Origin: CAMBRQ01 sp945870325
GTDB lineage: Bacteria > Bacillota > Clostridia > Lachnospirales > Lachnospiraceae
Length of the DNA stretch: 64,000 nt
Direction of reading: 5' to 3'
NCBI RefSeq assembly: GCF_050313795.1
Contig: NZ_JBNPMC010000007.1
Span: 1-64,000, forward strand
Below, in pieces: positions 8,104 through 16,692 of the stretch (its first letter is position 1; every line of letters starts with the position of its first letter). The translations under genes and the position numbers were made by a program. The notes beneath the pieces were generated by a model. It did no database searches. It saw only the letters and a list, made by a program, of their open reading frames with translations, and was not told where the DNA came from.

Positions 8104-10221
8104 ATGGGATTTAAAGTGATTTCAATGTTCTCCGGTGCGGGGGGCTTGGATATGGGATTTCACAATAAAGGATTCGATATATTGTGGGCGAATGATTTTG
8201 ATAAAGATGCGTGTGATACATATGATCTGTGGGCTAATTATAATGCTGATGGAACGAGAAAGAAGATCGAAGAGCGTACGGAGATAGTGTGTGGAGATAT
8301 TGCGAAGGTTGATCTTAAGTCGATATTACCAGGGGTAAAGATAGATGTTATATTAGGCGGATTCCCATGTCAGGGATTTTCGCTGGCAGGTCCAAGGCAG
8401 GTTGATGATTCGAGAAATGTGTTATATCAGCATTTTGTAGAATTGGTTAGGATTAAAAGACCAAAAGTTTTTGTGGCTGAGAATGTAATTGGGATCAAGA
8501 CGTTAGGTGGCGGAGTCGTATTTAAGAAAATATTAGAAGATTTTTCTTTGTTGGATTATACGGTGTCAGCACCGACAATCAATGCTAAAAATTTTGGTGT
8601 GCCGCAGGATCGTATGAGAGTGTTGTTTATTGGAATTAGGAATGATATCTGTAACGGCGGAGCATATAGATTTCCGGAAGGGAGTCTAGAAGTAGTAACC
8701 TTGGGAAAGGCATTGAAAGATCTGGAACCGGTAGGTATGAATGACGTATGTCAGGCGCCATTTTCGTCAAGGTATATGTCGCGGAATAGAAAAAGAGGGT
8801 TTGATGATGTGTCCTTTACGATACCTGCAATGGCAAAGCAAGTTGCGCTAAGTCCTGATTCTGATGGGATGAAGTATGTGGGTGTTGATCAGTTTGAATT
8901 TATAGGGAATCATAATCGGCGTTTGAGTTACAAAGAAACCGCGGCTATTCAAACATTTCCAAAAGGCATGGTGTTTTGCGGAAATCTGGATAGTAAATAT
9001 AAGCAGATTGGAAATGCGGTTCCGGTTAAATTAGCAGAAGCAATTGCTGTAGAAGTGAAAACAATTCTTACAGTTGAGGATTTGCGCCCATTTCTCAATT
9101 TTGAAAATCCGGAAGATGAATGTTATGGAAAAAAAAGTGATAAGAGGATTAATAATACCGTGATTTCCGGTAAAGCATTTGAGTATGCAACTTTAATCGA
9201 GACTTATAACATTTTGCAGGAAAAGGGATGGGAGAAATCGCAGTTAGAGATTAAAGATGATAAGAATTATAATAGTATAGCAAGGGCTTATGAGATAGTA
9301 AGAGGATGGGATGAAGAAGATGAGAGTGAGGATGATCAGTTTCATATAGAGATTATGAAGAATCCTTATAACCGGGCTGCAAGGGTAGCTGCGTTATATT
9401 TGTATAAGGCAGAACCAATATTACAGAATCCCAGGGGGCTGTATGGCGTATTTAGAGCATTGCCAGATTCTGCAGGAGTTCATGGGGATGTCAGAGATAT
9501 AGGTTTTGCTATTTATTCGGATAGTGAGCATATTGAAAAAGTTGGTGAAATAGGGATTAGTTGTAAAAATAACCATGAGGCTGTGAAGCATCCCAGAATT
9601 ACAGAAAAGTTGGATTTTGCGTTTGATTGGACTGGTAAATATCATTGCAGTGATAGATTTATAACTGAAATGAAAAAAATCCAAACAATGATAGAAGATT
9701 ATGCAAGTCGATTTAAAAGATGGTCTGAGGTAGAAGAAAAAAAAGAAACGATATACTATCCTATTGTGAAACTCTTTGTAGAAGAGATTGAAAGATTGGG
9801 GAAGATAGAAGCAGAAGCAACAGTCGATAGAAAAAAAGAGGCGAAAGAATTTGCCAGGCTGCTTTTTGAGTATATGTTTGGAAATTATGATTTTTACAAA
9901 ATTATTAAGGATACAAAGACAGAATCGACAAAAATATATCCATATAATATGCATGGCTCGCTTATGAATTCTTATCAGGGGCATAAGAATAATCAGGCAG
10001 TGAAATTTATAAGTCTGCCGGAAGAGATTGTAGAAGTCAGAATGAAACCGGGGAGCAAAACGACATTGGAAATTTATTTTGATCAATGGATCATTTCGAT
10101 GAGATTGCATAACGCGGATGCTAAGATAAGAAAAACCTCGTTGAAGTTTGATGTTCAGATAAAAGCGCAGCCTAGAAGACTTAACGGTTATATTTTACGC
10201 TGGGAAGAGTTGGATTGTTAA
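8104..10221 (+). CDS. Single-chain type II m5C DNA methyltransferase fused to HaeIII-family restriction endonuclease
   Basis: A 705-aa fusion. Residues 1-~340 are a cytosine-5 methyltransferase: motif I MFSGAGGLDMGF, motif IV GGFPCQGFS with catalytic Cys89, motif VI AENVIG, motif VIII QDRMRV, motif X GNAVP. The target region RYMSRNRKRG with FTIPAMAKQ resembles M.HaeIII, which methylates GGCC. From ~residue 355 the chain follows R.HaeIII: KAFEYATL, VHGDVRDI, GISCKNNHEAVKHPR, EYMFGNYDFYKII, MKPGSKTTLEIY, SLKFDVQI, with the D..(K) nuclease centre around VHGDVRDI and GISCKNNH. In Haemophilus the two activities are separate proteins. GGCC specificity is inferred. GGAGGTCG at 8092-8099 supports ATG 8104. 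Confidence 0.87.
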   Translation: MGFKVISMFSGAGGLDMGFHNKGFDILWANDFDKDACDTYDLWANYNADGTRKKIEERTEIVCGDIAKVDLKSILPGVKIDVILGGFPCQGFSLAGPRQVDDSRNVLYQHFVELVRIKRPKVFVAENVIGIKTLGGGVVFKKILEDFSLLDYTVSAPTINAKNFGVPQDRMRVLFIGIRNDICNGGAYRFPEGSLEVVTLGKALKDLEPVGMNDVCQAPFSSRYMSRNRKRGFDDVSFTIPAMAKQVALSPDSDGMKYVGVDQFEFIGNHNRRLSYKETAAIQTFPKGMVFCGNLDSKYKQIGNAVPVKLAEAIAVEVKTILTVEDLRPFLNFENPEDECYGKKSDKRINNTVISGKAFEYATLIETYNILQEKGWEKSQLEIKDDKNYNSIARAYEIVRGWDEEDESEDDQFHIEIMKNPYNRAARVAALYLYKAEPILQNPRGLYGVFRALPDSAGVHGDVRDIGFAIYSDSEHIEKVGEIGISCKNNHEAVKHPRITEKLDFAFDWTGKYHCSDRFITEMKKIQTMIEDYASRFKRWSEVEEKKETIYYPIVKLFVEEIERLGKIEAEATVDRKKEAKEFARLLFEYMFGNYDFYKIIKDTKTESTKIYPYNMHGSLMNSYQGHKNNQAVKFISLPEEIVEVRMKPGSKTTLEIYFDQWIISMRLHNADAKIRKTSLKFDVQIKAQPRRLNGYILRWEELDC

Positions 10222-10278
10222 GATGTTAAAGATATCTTTAATGAATATTTGTTCTGGATAAGTAGAAGGAGCAGGAAT

Positions 10279-11442
10279 ATGAAGAAACCATTTAATTTTA
10301 TAGACTTGTTCTCGGGGATCGGTGGGTTTCATCAGGCTATGACAAGACTGGGAGGACAGTGCGTATTTGCCTCGGAGATTGATCGATATTGTATTGAGAC
10401 ATACTATGAGAATTATAAGATGAATTCGGATTGTGATATAAGAAGTATAGATGAGAAGGAGGTTCCGCCGCATGATGTACTGTGTGCGGGATTCCCTTGT
10501 CAGGCATTCAGCAAAGCGGGAAAACAGGAGGGCTTGGATGATCAGACCAGAGGAACGTTATTTTTTGAGATTGAGCGTATTTTGAAATATCACCATACGC
10601 CATATATCGTGTTGGAGAATGTAAGGAATCTGGTGTCGCATGATCATGGGAATACATGGAAGGTTATTCGTGGCGTCTTAAAGAAATTAGGATACCGGCT
10701 GACGGAAAAGCCGTTGATATTGAGCCCGCATCATTTCGGAGTGCCGCAACTTAGAGAAAGGGTTGTTATCCTTGGAAAATACGAGCCTAATCGTGTAGAC
10801 GAACCGTTGGATATTGTTTTTCCGGATGTGCTGAAAAAAGAGCAGAATTCGATATATGATGTGATTACAGATCAGAAAGTGGATGAGAAATATTACATAT
10901 CTGACCACGAAGAGATGGTTCTTAATGCGTGGGATGAATTCTATCATGGGATAGATATGAAGGTCATAGGATTCCCTATCTGGTCCGAGTTCTTCCGATA
11001 TGAGAAAGCGCCGGAAGAATTCCCTAAGTGGAAGCAGGAATTTGTAAATAAGAATATTCAATTATATCAGAATAATAAAGCATTTATAGATCAGTGGTTT
11101 GAAAAATATGATGATCTAAAGAACTTTACTCCAACACAAAGAAAGATGGAGTGGCAGGCGGGAACGAATATCGATACCATATGGGAAGGCGTGATACAGT
11201 TCAGACCATCTGGCGTTCGGGTGAAGGTTCCGACGTGTTTTCCGGCATTGGTTGCAATCGTTCAGATTCCGGTGATTGGAAGATATAGAAGGAGAATGAC
11301 GGTAGAAGAAGCAGCAGCGCTTCAGAGTTTCCCGAAGGAATTCATATCTAATCCGTCGGACGCGCAGGCATATAAGCAGTATGGCAATAGCGTGAATGTG
11401 ACGGTGATTGAAGAGTGTGCGAAAAAGTTGTTTCAGTTGTGA
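10279..11442 (+). CDS. DNA (cytosine-5-)-methyltransferase, second of the locus
   Basis: A 387-aa m5C methyltransferase with all landmarks: motif I IDLFSGIGGFHQA, motif IV AGFPCQAFSKAG (catalytic Cys ~70), motif VI LENVRNLV, motif VIII QLRERVVILG, motif X YGNSV. The target-recognition part reads FRPSGVRVKVPTCFPALVAI, a pattern I associate with several Dcm-like enzymes but cannot tie to a recognition sequence. AAGGAG at 10266-10271 lies 7 nt before ATG 10279; the upstream TTG at 10249 lacks a site. It faces a probable endonuclease gene on the opposite strand, with a Vsr gene beyond, the usual composition of a type II system. It is separate from the HaeIII-type fusion upstream. Confidence 0.9.
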   Translation: MKKPFNFIDLFSGIGGFHQAMTRLGGQCVFASEIDRYCIETYYENYKMNSDCDIRSIDEKEVPPHDVLCAGFPCQAFSKAGKQEGLDDQTRGTLFFEIERILKYHHTPYIVLENVRNLVSHDHGNTWKVIRGVLKKLGYRLTEKPLILSPHHFGVPQLRERVVILGKYEPNRVDEPLDIVFPDVLKKEQNSIYDVITDQKVDEKYYISDHEEMVLNAWDEFYHGIDMKVIGFPIWSEFFRYEKAPEEFPKWKQEFVNKNIQLYQNNKAFIDQWFEKYDDLKNFTPTQRKMEWQAGTNIDTIWEGVIQFRPSGVRVKVPTCFPALVAIVQIPVIGRYRRRMTVEEAAALQSFPKEFISNPSDAQAYKQYGNSVNVTVIEECAKKLFQL

Positions 11443-11478
11443 CAAGTGTGAGGAGTACAGAAGGATTCCTGGATAGAA

Positions 11479-11504
11479 AAATGGCGGCAGTATTGCCGCC
11501 ATTT
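11479..11504. terminator. Bidirectional terminator between convergent methylase and endonuclease genes
   Basis: Perfect hairpin: AAATGGCGGCA, loop GTAT, TGCCGCCATTT. It is A-rich on one side and T-rich on the other, so it can serve both convergent genes. Confidence 0.75.
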
Positions 11505-11508
11505 AGAA

Positions 11509-11554
11509 TTGTCAAAGCATCCGGAGGGAACTGCCAGTGGCAGGTCCTGTAGGT
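11509..11554 (+). repeat. 46-bp island repeat, copy 2
   Basis: Full 46-nt copy: CAAAGCATCCGGAGGGAA, the palindrome CTGCCAGTGGCAG, tail GTCCTGTAGGT. It differs from copy 3 at about five positions. It ends within the stop codon of the minus-strand endonuclease gene, and together with copy 3 brackets the endonuclease-vsr pair as direct repeats. Confidence 0.85.
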
Positions 11555-12822
11555 TATAGTTCAATGGTCTCTATCACGAACTCATCTAATACTTTGTGAT
11601 CAATCATAATCTTTGGCTCTCGCAGTTTCCCGTTGCTGTTAACGCCTTGTTTGAACATACCGAGGAATTGCTTGTTTGAATTATTGATATCTAGTATGTA
11701 GACTTTCTTCAAATCGATATGATGCTTCATCCGCTTGTGATAACTCATCGGGTTATCCTTGTTCTGGACGCGATTCCAAAACTGTGTAACCTCATAATTG
11801 AACCCGCTGTCTTTGTATGTTGTATGTTCGCAGACGATGTAGTAGATGTGATGGTCATAGTCTGTCTGGTTAAGGATATTGAATATTGTGCTCCAGTCAT
11901 TGCCCTGGATTCCGGGTGAGTTATCACTATGTGCCTTCAGATCTCCGTAGTCTGATAATGGCGGGAAGAACAGGTCGAGGTCGATTCCATCTTTCTTTTT
12001 GTTCTGCTCATATCGAATCAAACTATGCAGTGAATTACGAGAAAGATATTTTTCGAATAAATATTCGAGATAGAACCCTGCCCATTCGGGTTGATACTTG
12101 TTTCTATAGTTGTCTGCAATCATTTCTGTATAGCAATCTATACCATTCCATCTCTTTGGAATCTGCCTGAAGAAATCAGCGATAATATTCCGAATCTCCG
12201 GTGTCATTACCGATGATCTGACAGGGGCGCTGCTTCCGGGCGCCTGTATAGCAGGTGGTGCAGATAAGATATGATTTTCTGCGGATGAATCCTCTGCAAT
12301 ATTGAATTTATCATCCAAAAAAGTGGAGACATAGTCGGGATGAAATACGGTGATTCGGTTCCCCATGAAATCAATCTTCTGAAAGATCCCATCCGTGACT
12401 GCGCTGCTCATATCGCTGGTATAGACATGTGCGGAAGAATTATTCGCTTTCTTATTCACGAAATCTTCAATATTAAAATCGCAGAATAAGGTAAGCCCAT
12501 CCGGTGAACTATAGATTCCCAGAAGCAAAGGTGTCATATTGTGCATAATGGACATATCGTAAAAATCCTGTAGATCATTCGGTATTTGTATCCGTTTCTT
12601 ATAGGCGGGATGTGGATTGCCAAGATACGTGATATTCTTAATGCGAATAGAATATGCATGTCCACGGTATTCACCGACGATACGTCCATCTTTGCTAAGA
12701 TCTATGTGTGGGAAATAGCGTGTTAATGCAAGAAATATTTCTTTCCTTGTAAGGCTATAATCACACCCTAAAAAGATGTCCCCGTCTTTGTCTACCTGTT
12801 CCACGATTGTTTTTCCTATCAT
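11554..12822 (-). CDS. Probable type II restriction endonuclease, specificity unknown
   Basis: A 422-aa protein that I cannot place in a named endonuclease family. The C-terminal third has a plausible PD-(D/E)xK centre: KKDGIDLDLFFPP, then YGDLKAHSDNSPG (Asp-Leu-Lys), roughly residues 285-315, then strands IYYIVCEHTTYK and VYILDIN. The N-terminal 200 residues contain IEDFVNKKANNSS and a Ser/Pro-rich linker near residue 200, so two domains are likely. On the minus strand AGGAG overlaps the first ATG (12831) and sits 9 nt before the second, at 12822, which I chose. It is convergent with the second methyltransferase and divergent from vsr, so it is likely that methylase's cognate nuclease (inference). 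Confidence 0.6.
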   Translation of the reverse strand: MIGKTIVEQVDKDGDIFLGCDYSLTRKEIFLALTRYFPHIDLSKDGRIVGEYRGHAYSIRIKNITYLGNPHPAYKKRIQIPNDLQDFYDMSIMHNMTPLLLGIYSSPDGLTLFCDFNIEDFVNKKANNSSAHVYTSDMSSAVTDGIFQKIDFMGNRITVFHPDYVSTFLDDKFNIAEDSSAENHILSAPPAIQAPGSSAPVRSSVMTPEIRNIIADFFRQIPKRWNGIDCYTEMIADNYRNKYQPEWAGFYLEYLFEKYLSRNSLHSLIRYEQNKKKDGIDLDLFFPPLSDYGDLKAHSDNSPGIQGNDWSTIFNILNQTDYDHHIYYIVCEHTTYKDSGFNYEVTQFWNRVQNKDNPMSYHKRMKHHIDLKKVYILDINNSNKQFLGMFKQGVNSNGKLREPKIMIDHKVLDEFVIETIEL

Positions 12823-12946
12823 AGGTTTCATCTCCTGTGCTGTAATTGATAAAAAATATGAAATCTCTGGTCAAATTTGTTATAATTGATTATACAGCAT
12901 ATTGTTGCTAAGGGGAATAGATTTTACGATTCGAGGAAGTGATGTC

Positions 12947-13468
12947 GTGGATGTCTTAAGTGAAGAGCAGCGCCGCAAGACGATGCAGCGTATCAAGGGA
13001 AAGAATACGAAGATAGAGGTGCAATTAAGGAAAGCACTATGGGAGAAAGGGTATCGCTATAGGAAGAATTATGACCGGTTAATCGGGAAACCGGATATAG
13101 TTCTGACAAAATATAAGATAGCAATATTTTGCGACGGCGAGTTCTTCCATGGAAAAGACTGGGAGATATTAAAGCCGAGATTAGCAAAAGGCAAGAACCC
13201 GGACTATTGGATACCGAAGATATCCCGCAATCGGCAGAGGGATGAAGAGGTGAATAAAAGACTGTTGTTCGAAGGGTGGACGGTGATTCGGTTCTGGGGG
13301 AAAGATATCCAGAAGAATCTGGACGAATGCGTCAGGACAATTGAAGAAGTGATAGATGAGATGAAATGGGAAGAGAGTGAATTGGAGATAGAGTTGGATG
13401 AAAGCGAGATGAACTATGAGTTGCCAAAGCATCCTAAGGGAACTGCCGGTGGCAGATCCTGTAGGTAG
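12947..13468 (+). CDS. vsr: Very short patch repair endonuclease (Vsr)
   Basis: A 173-aa DNA mismatch endonuclease. Vsr nicks beside T:G mismatches that arise when 5-methylcytosine deaminates, so it accompanies m5C methylases. Seen: LSEEQRRKTMQRIKGKNTKIE, LRKALWEKGYRYRKN, then GKPDIVLTKYKIAIFCDGEFFHG with the catalytic Asp and the conserved aromatic/His segment, and GWTVIRFWGKDI. GTG 12947 follows GAGGAAG (12933-12939) and fits the family N-terminus; the TTG at 12902 does not. The last ~15 residues (from LPKHPKG) are encoded by the 46-bp repeat, so the natural C-terminus has probably been replaced by repeat-derived residues. Confidence 0.92.
   Translation: MDVLSEEQRRKTMQRIKGKNTKIEVQLRKALWEKGYRYRKNYDRLIGKPDIVLTKYKIAIFCDGEFFHGKDWEILKPRLAKGKNPDYWIPKISRNRQRDEEVNKRLLFEGWTVIRFWGKDIQKNLDECVRTIEEVIDEMKWEESELEIELDESEMNYELPKHPKGTAGGRSCR
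13421..13466 (+). repeat. 46-bp island repeat, copy 3, inside the vsr 3' end
   Basis: Full 46-nt copy: GCATCCTAAGGGAACTGCC, GGTGGCAG, tail ATCCTGTAGGT. It is translated as the last codons of vsr and supplies its stop codon just beyond (13466-13468). Confidence 0.85.
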
Positions 13469-13491
13469 AAAAGATGGATAAATATTTTCGA

Positions 13492-13518
13492 GGCGGAGAT
13501 TACTTTCGAATCTCCGCC
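13492..13518. terminator. Bidirectional terminator shared by vsr and the MATE gene
   Basis: GGCGGAGATT, 7-nt loop, AATCTCCGCC, a perfect 10-bp stem that overlaps the MATE stop codon (13500-13502). T-rich DNA lies on both sides. Confidence 0.7.
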
Positions 13519-14849
13519 CCAATATTTTCATTAGAGGAGTGGTGTTTATAATACACAAATAACCCCAAAGTAAGAACCAGACACATCCCTTCCGCCAGCG
13601 TAGCCGCCCACCAGATTCCATCTCCCCCGAATAAACGGGTCAGCACCTGAAGGCTTACGGCAACAAAGACAAATCCTCTGCCAAGCGAGACTGCCATGGC
13701 GGACTTAGGATACTCGATCGCAGTAAAGAATCCGCCGATAATAATATTGAATCCACAGATCAGGAAGGAGTAAGAGAATGTGTAGAACACTCTTACAGAA
13801 TCCATCCGCAACTGTGTAAGTTCCGGTGATATGAACAGATTCACCAGCGGGCTTGCGATGATTCTGGATATGATAAAAGCAGCAACCGAGAATGCTGTTC
13901 CGAAATAAAGCGCATATTTCAGCAGCCGATGATAATTGTCGGGTGCCTTTTTGCCATAATGGTAACTGACCAATGGCTGTATGCCTTGGGCGATTCCTGC
14001 CATAGACATTACGATAATCGTGCTTACATAGGTTACGATCGTATAACTTACAATGGCTTCTTCATTAAGGTATGCCAGTATCGCATGGTTGAATAAGAAG
14101 ATGACAATTCCCGCGGAGAATTCGGTAATGCCGGAGGAAAGCCCGATCTTTATGGTTCGCCACAGCAGAGACAGTGAAGGTGTGAATCTTACCAGTTTCA
14201 TATGCGTCTTACTGCTGCAGAAATGCGTCAGGTACAAGAGGACCACACATAATTGCGACAACCCTGTAGCAAATGCCGCACCCCATACGCCCTTGTGGAA
14301 TACCATTACGAACAGATAATCAAGGATGCAGTTCAGTACTGCGCCGGTTGTAACGATAATCGTCGCCTTCATCGGATATCCATCCGTCTTAATCAGTACT
14401 TCCAACGAATAAGAACAGATAAAGAAGATGCTAAAGCAGGCAATCGTGTTGAGATAAGTCTGAACGTATTCAATCGTAAGGTCTGTGGCACCCAGGAAGA
14501 TTGCGATATCTCTGGATTTCCATAAGACGATTACGGTTGTCAGGATAGAGACAATCATTACGGTCAGAATGTTCTGGGTAAATACTTCGCGTGCTTTCGT
14601 ATCCTGCTGTTCTCCGAGATAGATTGCAATAATCGTGGATGAACCGACTGCGAATAATAAAGCAATAGAAAAAAGCAAAGTCACAAAAGGCATTGCGATA
14701 TTCACGCCTGACAGAGCCAGTTCGGATACGCCTCTGGCGACAAACAATCCATCAATCATGGTATAAAGTGCGTAGACCCACTGTGCGATGAGTGACGGAA
14801 TAATAAAACGAAAGAAATCATGCTTTAATGATTTTCCTTCTAACTTCAT
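13500..14849 (-). CDS. MATE-family multidrug efflux transporter
   Basis: A 449-aa membrane protein with about 12 hydrophobic segments, the size and pattern of MATE (MepA-like) cation-coupled drug exporters. Seen: FFRFIIPSLIAQWVYALYTM at the start, IDGLFVARGVSELALSGVNI, and a repeat of this half near residue 240 (GLSSGITEFSAGIVIFLFN), with GIAQGIQPLVSYHYGKK characteristic of the family. A ribosome binding site (AAGGGAGG on the minus strand) precedes ATG 14849. It is divergent from a MerR/BmrR-type regulator across a 78-nt region holding that regulator's operator, so it is probably induced by the regulator's ligand. Confidence 0.9.
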   Translation of the reverse strand: MKLEGKSLKHDFFRFIIPSLIAQWVYALYTMIDGLFVARGVSELALSGVNIAMPFVTLLFSIALLFAVGSSTIIAIYLGEQQDTKAREVFTQNILTVMIVSILTTVIVLWKSRDIAIFLGATDLTIEYVQTYLNTIACFSIFFICSYSLEVLIKTDGYPMKATIIVTTGAVLNCILDYLFVMVFHKGVWGAAFATGLSQLCVVLLYLTHFCSSKTHMKLVRFTPSLSLLWRTIKIGLSSGITEFSAGIVIFLFNHAILAYLNEEAIVSYTIVTYVSTIIVMSMAGIAQGIQPLVSYHYGKKAPDNYHRLLKYALYFGTAFSVAAFIISRIIASPLVNLFISPELTQLRMDSVRVFYTFSYSFLICGFNIIIGGFFTAIEYPKSAMAVSLGRGFVFVAVSLQVLTRLFGGDGIWWAATLAEGMCLVLTLGLFVYYKHHSSNENIGAEIRK

Positions 14850-14882
14850 AAATAAAACCTCCCTTATTGTGTTCTATTCTAA

Positions 14883-14903
14883 ACCTTGGTATAATACCAA
14901 GGT
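14883..14903. promoter_or_regulatory. MerR-type operator/promoter between MATE and merR-like genes
   Basis: A perfect 21-nt palindrome: ACCTTGGTAT, centre A, ATACCAAGGT. TATAAT lies at its centre (14890-14895). MerR-family activators bind dyads of this kind in promoters with a stretched spacer and untwist them when ligand binds. Its place in the divergent gap suggests control of both genes. Confidence 0.75.
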
Positions 14904-14927
14904 CAAGAGCGAATTAGGAGAAATGGA

Positions 14928-15719
14928 ATGAAAAAATATTTTAAGATTGGTGAGATATCTGAATTGTATCATATCGGAACGGACTCTCTGCGTTATTATG
15001 AGAAACTTGGCATCTTAAAGCCGAAACGCGGTGAGAACCAATACCGGCTCTATCATACGGACGATATCTGGAGATTGAACGTAATACGGGAACTGCGGGA
15101 ACTGGGGTTTTCTATGGAACAGATTGGCACATATCTTAAGAACCACACTGTGAGCAGAACCAAAGATCTTTTGCAGGATGAGTTTCAGATGATTGAAGAA
15201 AAACAGAAGAAACTTAAAGTACTTCAGAAGAATGTAGAAGAAAGAATACAGATGCTGAATCAATGTGAAGAAAAAGAGATGGGGAAGGTTCATTTCTGCA
15301 AGATACCCGATAGGAATTGTCATTATATTGATGAAGGATATGAGCAGGATGAGGAGATGGATGTGCTGATTAAGCAGCTTCTGAACAGGAATCCGGAGAA
15401 ATTGTATATTATAGGAAGCAATCATATCGGTTCGATCATTCCTGCAAAAAGTGCCGGAAATGGCAGGTGTCGGGAATACACGGGAGTATTCATGATTGAT
15501 GAAGAAGGTGATACGGTGATTAAGGGCGGGGATTATCTGACTATCAGTTACCGTGGCAATTGTGAGCAGAATTACCAGTTTTTGCCGAGGCTTTTTTCGC
15601 ACGCAAGAGATGAAGGCTATAGGATCGTAAGTGACGTATATGAGATTCTTTGGGTGGACATCCACGTATCCGGGGTGGAAGAGGAACATATAACGGAACT
15701 TCAGGTCAGAGTAGAATAA
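14928..15719 (+). CDS. MerR-family regulator with GyrI-like effector domain (BmrR type)
   Basis: A 263-aa transcription factor. Residues 1-75 are the MerR winged helix: FKIGEISELYHIGTDSLRYY, EKLGILKPKRGENQYRLY, and the wing IRELRELGFSMEQI. A dimerising coiled coil follows (DLLQDEFQMIEEKQKKLKVLQ), then from ~residue 120 a GyrI/AraC effector-binding type domain that binds cationic drugs in BmrR relatives. AGGAG at 14917-14921 precedes ATG 14928. The divergent MATE pump and the dyad between them indicate local control of drug efflux. The ligand is unknown. Confidence 0.88.
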   Translation: MKKYFKIGEISELYHIGTDSLRYYEKLGILKPKRGENQYRLYHTDDIWRLNVIRELRELGFSMEQIGTYLKNHTVSRTKDLLQDEFQMIEEKQKKLKVLQKNVEERIQMLNQCEEKEMGKVHFCKIPDRNCHYIDEGYEQDEEMDVLIKQLLNRNPEKLYIIGSNHIGSIIPAKSAGNGRCREYTGVFMIDEEGDTVIKGGDYLTISYRGNCEQNYQFLPRLFSHARDEGYRIVSDVYEILWVDIHVSGVEEEHITELQVRVE

Positions 15720-15798
15720 CGGAAGTCATCTTATTTGTATCATATAATTAGAACGATAGAAATAGTGCAGCTAAAGAAATAATGAGAGGAAACATACG

Positions 15799-16692
15799 AT
15801 GAAGAAATTAGCGTTTATCATGCCTGTGCTATCAGGTATTATGTGGGGCAGTGCCGGGTTATTCGTGCGACAACTGGGTGAAATAGGAATGAACAGTTAT
15901 ACGATTGTATCTACCAGAGTCGTGGCAGCGGTTGTGATTCTTTGGATTGGGATTTCCTTATTGGACAGATCGCTATTCAGGATTAAAATCAGAGAATTAT
16001 GGATATTTATAGCGGGCGGCATAGTGGGGATGTTTGGTCTAAACCTCTGTTATAATGAAGCAATCGAACAGTTGACGTTGTCGCTGGCAGCAGTTCTGTT
16101 AAGTTTGTCGCCGATATTTGTATTATTTCTGGCGGCGATTTTATTCCGGGAGAAGATTACCTGGAAGAAGACCGTCTGTATGTGCATGGCGCTCGCAGGT
16201 TGCATCTTGGCGAGCGGTGTGCTGGAAACTAGCTCCGGGATGAAGTGGACGGCGGCTGGAATCCTGATTGGAGGGGCAGGGGCATTCTTCTATGGGTTGT
16301 ACAGTATATTTACGAAGATTGCTATGGGAAAAGGATATCATGCATTGACAATTACGTTCTATTGTCTGGTTATGGTGATGCTTGTTCTGCTTCCCCTGAC
16401 GGATTGGAAAGGTGTTGGTATAGCTGTATCAGAGGGAGGCGGAAGATTTGTGTTGTTCATGCTTCTGCATTCTCTTTGCACTTCGGTTCTTCCGTATGTA
16501 CTTTACACGGTTTCGCTGGAATATGTTGAAGCAGGGAAGGCATCCATCTTGGCAGCAGGTGAACCTGTAGCGGCGATGGTATTCGGCGCGGTGTTTTATT
16601 CAGAAATCCCGACGGCCTTATCCCTTATTGGTCTGGTGCTTACAATTGTAGCATTGACATTGATGAGTATGCCCGACAGAGAGACTTCTTAA
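15799..16692 (+). CDS. EamA/DMT-superfamily transporter
   Basis: A 297-aa protein with ten predicted membrane helices formed by two EamA repeats of five. The first begins LAFIMPVLSGIMWGSAGLFV and includes GMFGLNLCYNEAIEQL and SLSPIFVLFLAAILFRE; the second includes AGAFFYGLYSIFTK and VEAGKASILAAGEPVAAMVF, the typical final-repeat signature. Members export metabolites, amino acids or drugs; the substrate cannot be inferred. GAGAGGA (15783-15789) precedes ATG 15799. Its stop overlaps by 4 nt that of the convergent TetR gene. Confidence 0.88.
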   Translation: MKKLAFIMPVLSGIMWGSAGLFVRQLGEIGMNSYTIVSTRVVAAVVILWIGISLLDRSLFRIKIRELWIFIAGGIVGMFGLNLCYNEAIEQLTLSLAAVLLSLSPIFVLFLAAILFREKITWKKTVCMCMALAGCILASGVLETSSGMKWTAAGILIGGAGAFFYGLYSIFTKIAMGKGYHALTITFYCLVMVMLVLLPLTDWKGVGIAVSEGGGRFVLFMLLHSLCTSVLPYVLYTVSLEYVEAGKASILAAGEPVAAMVFGAVFYSEIPTALSLIGLVLTIVALTLMSMPDRETS

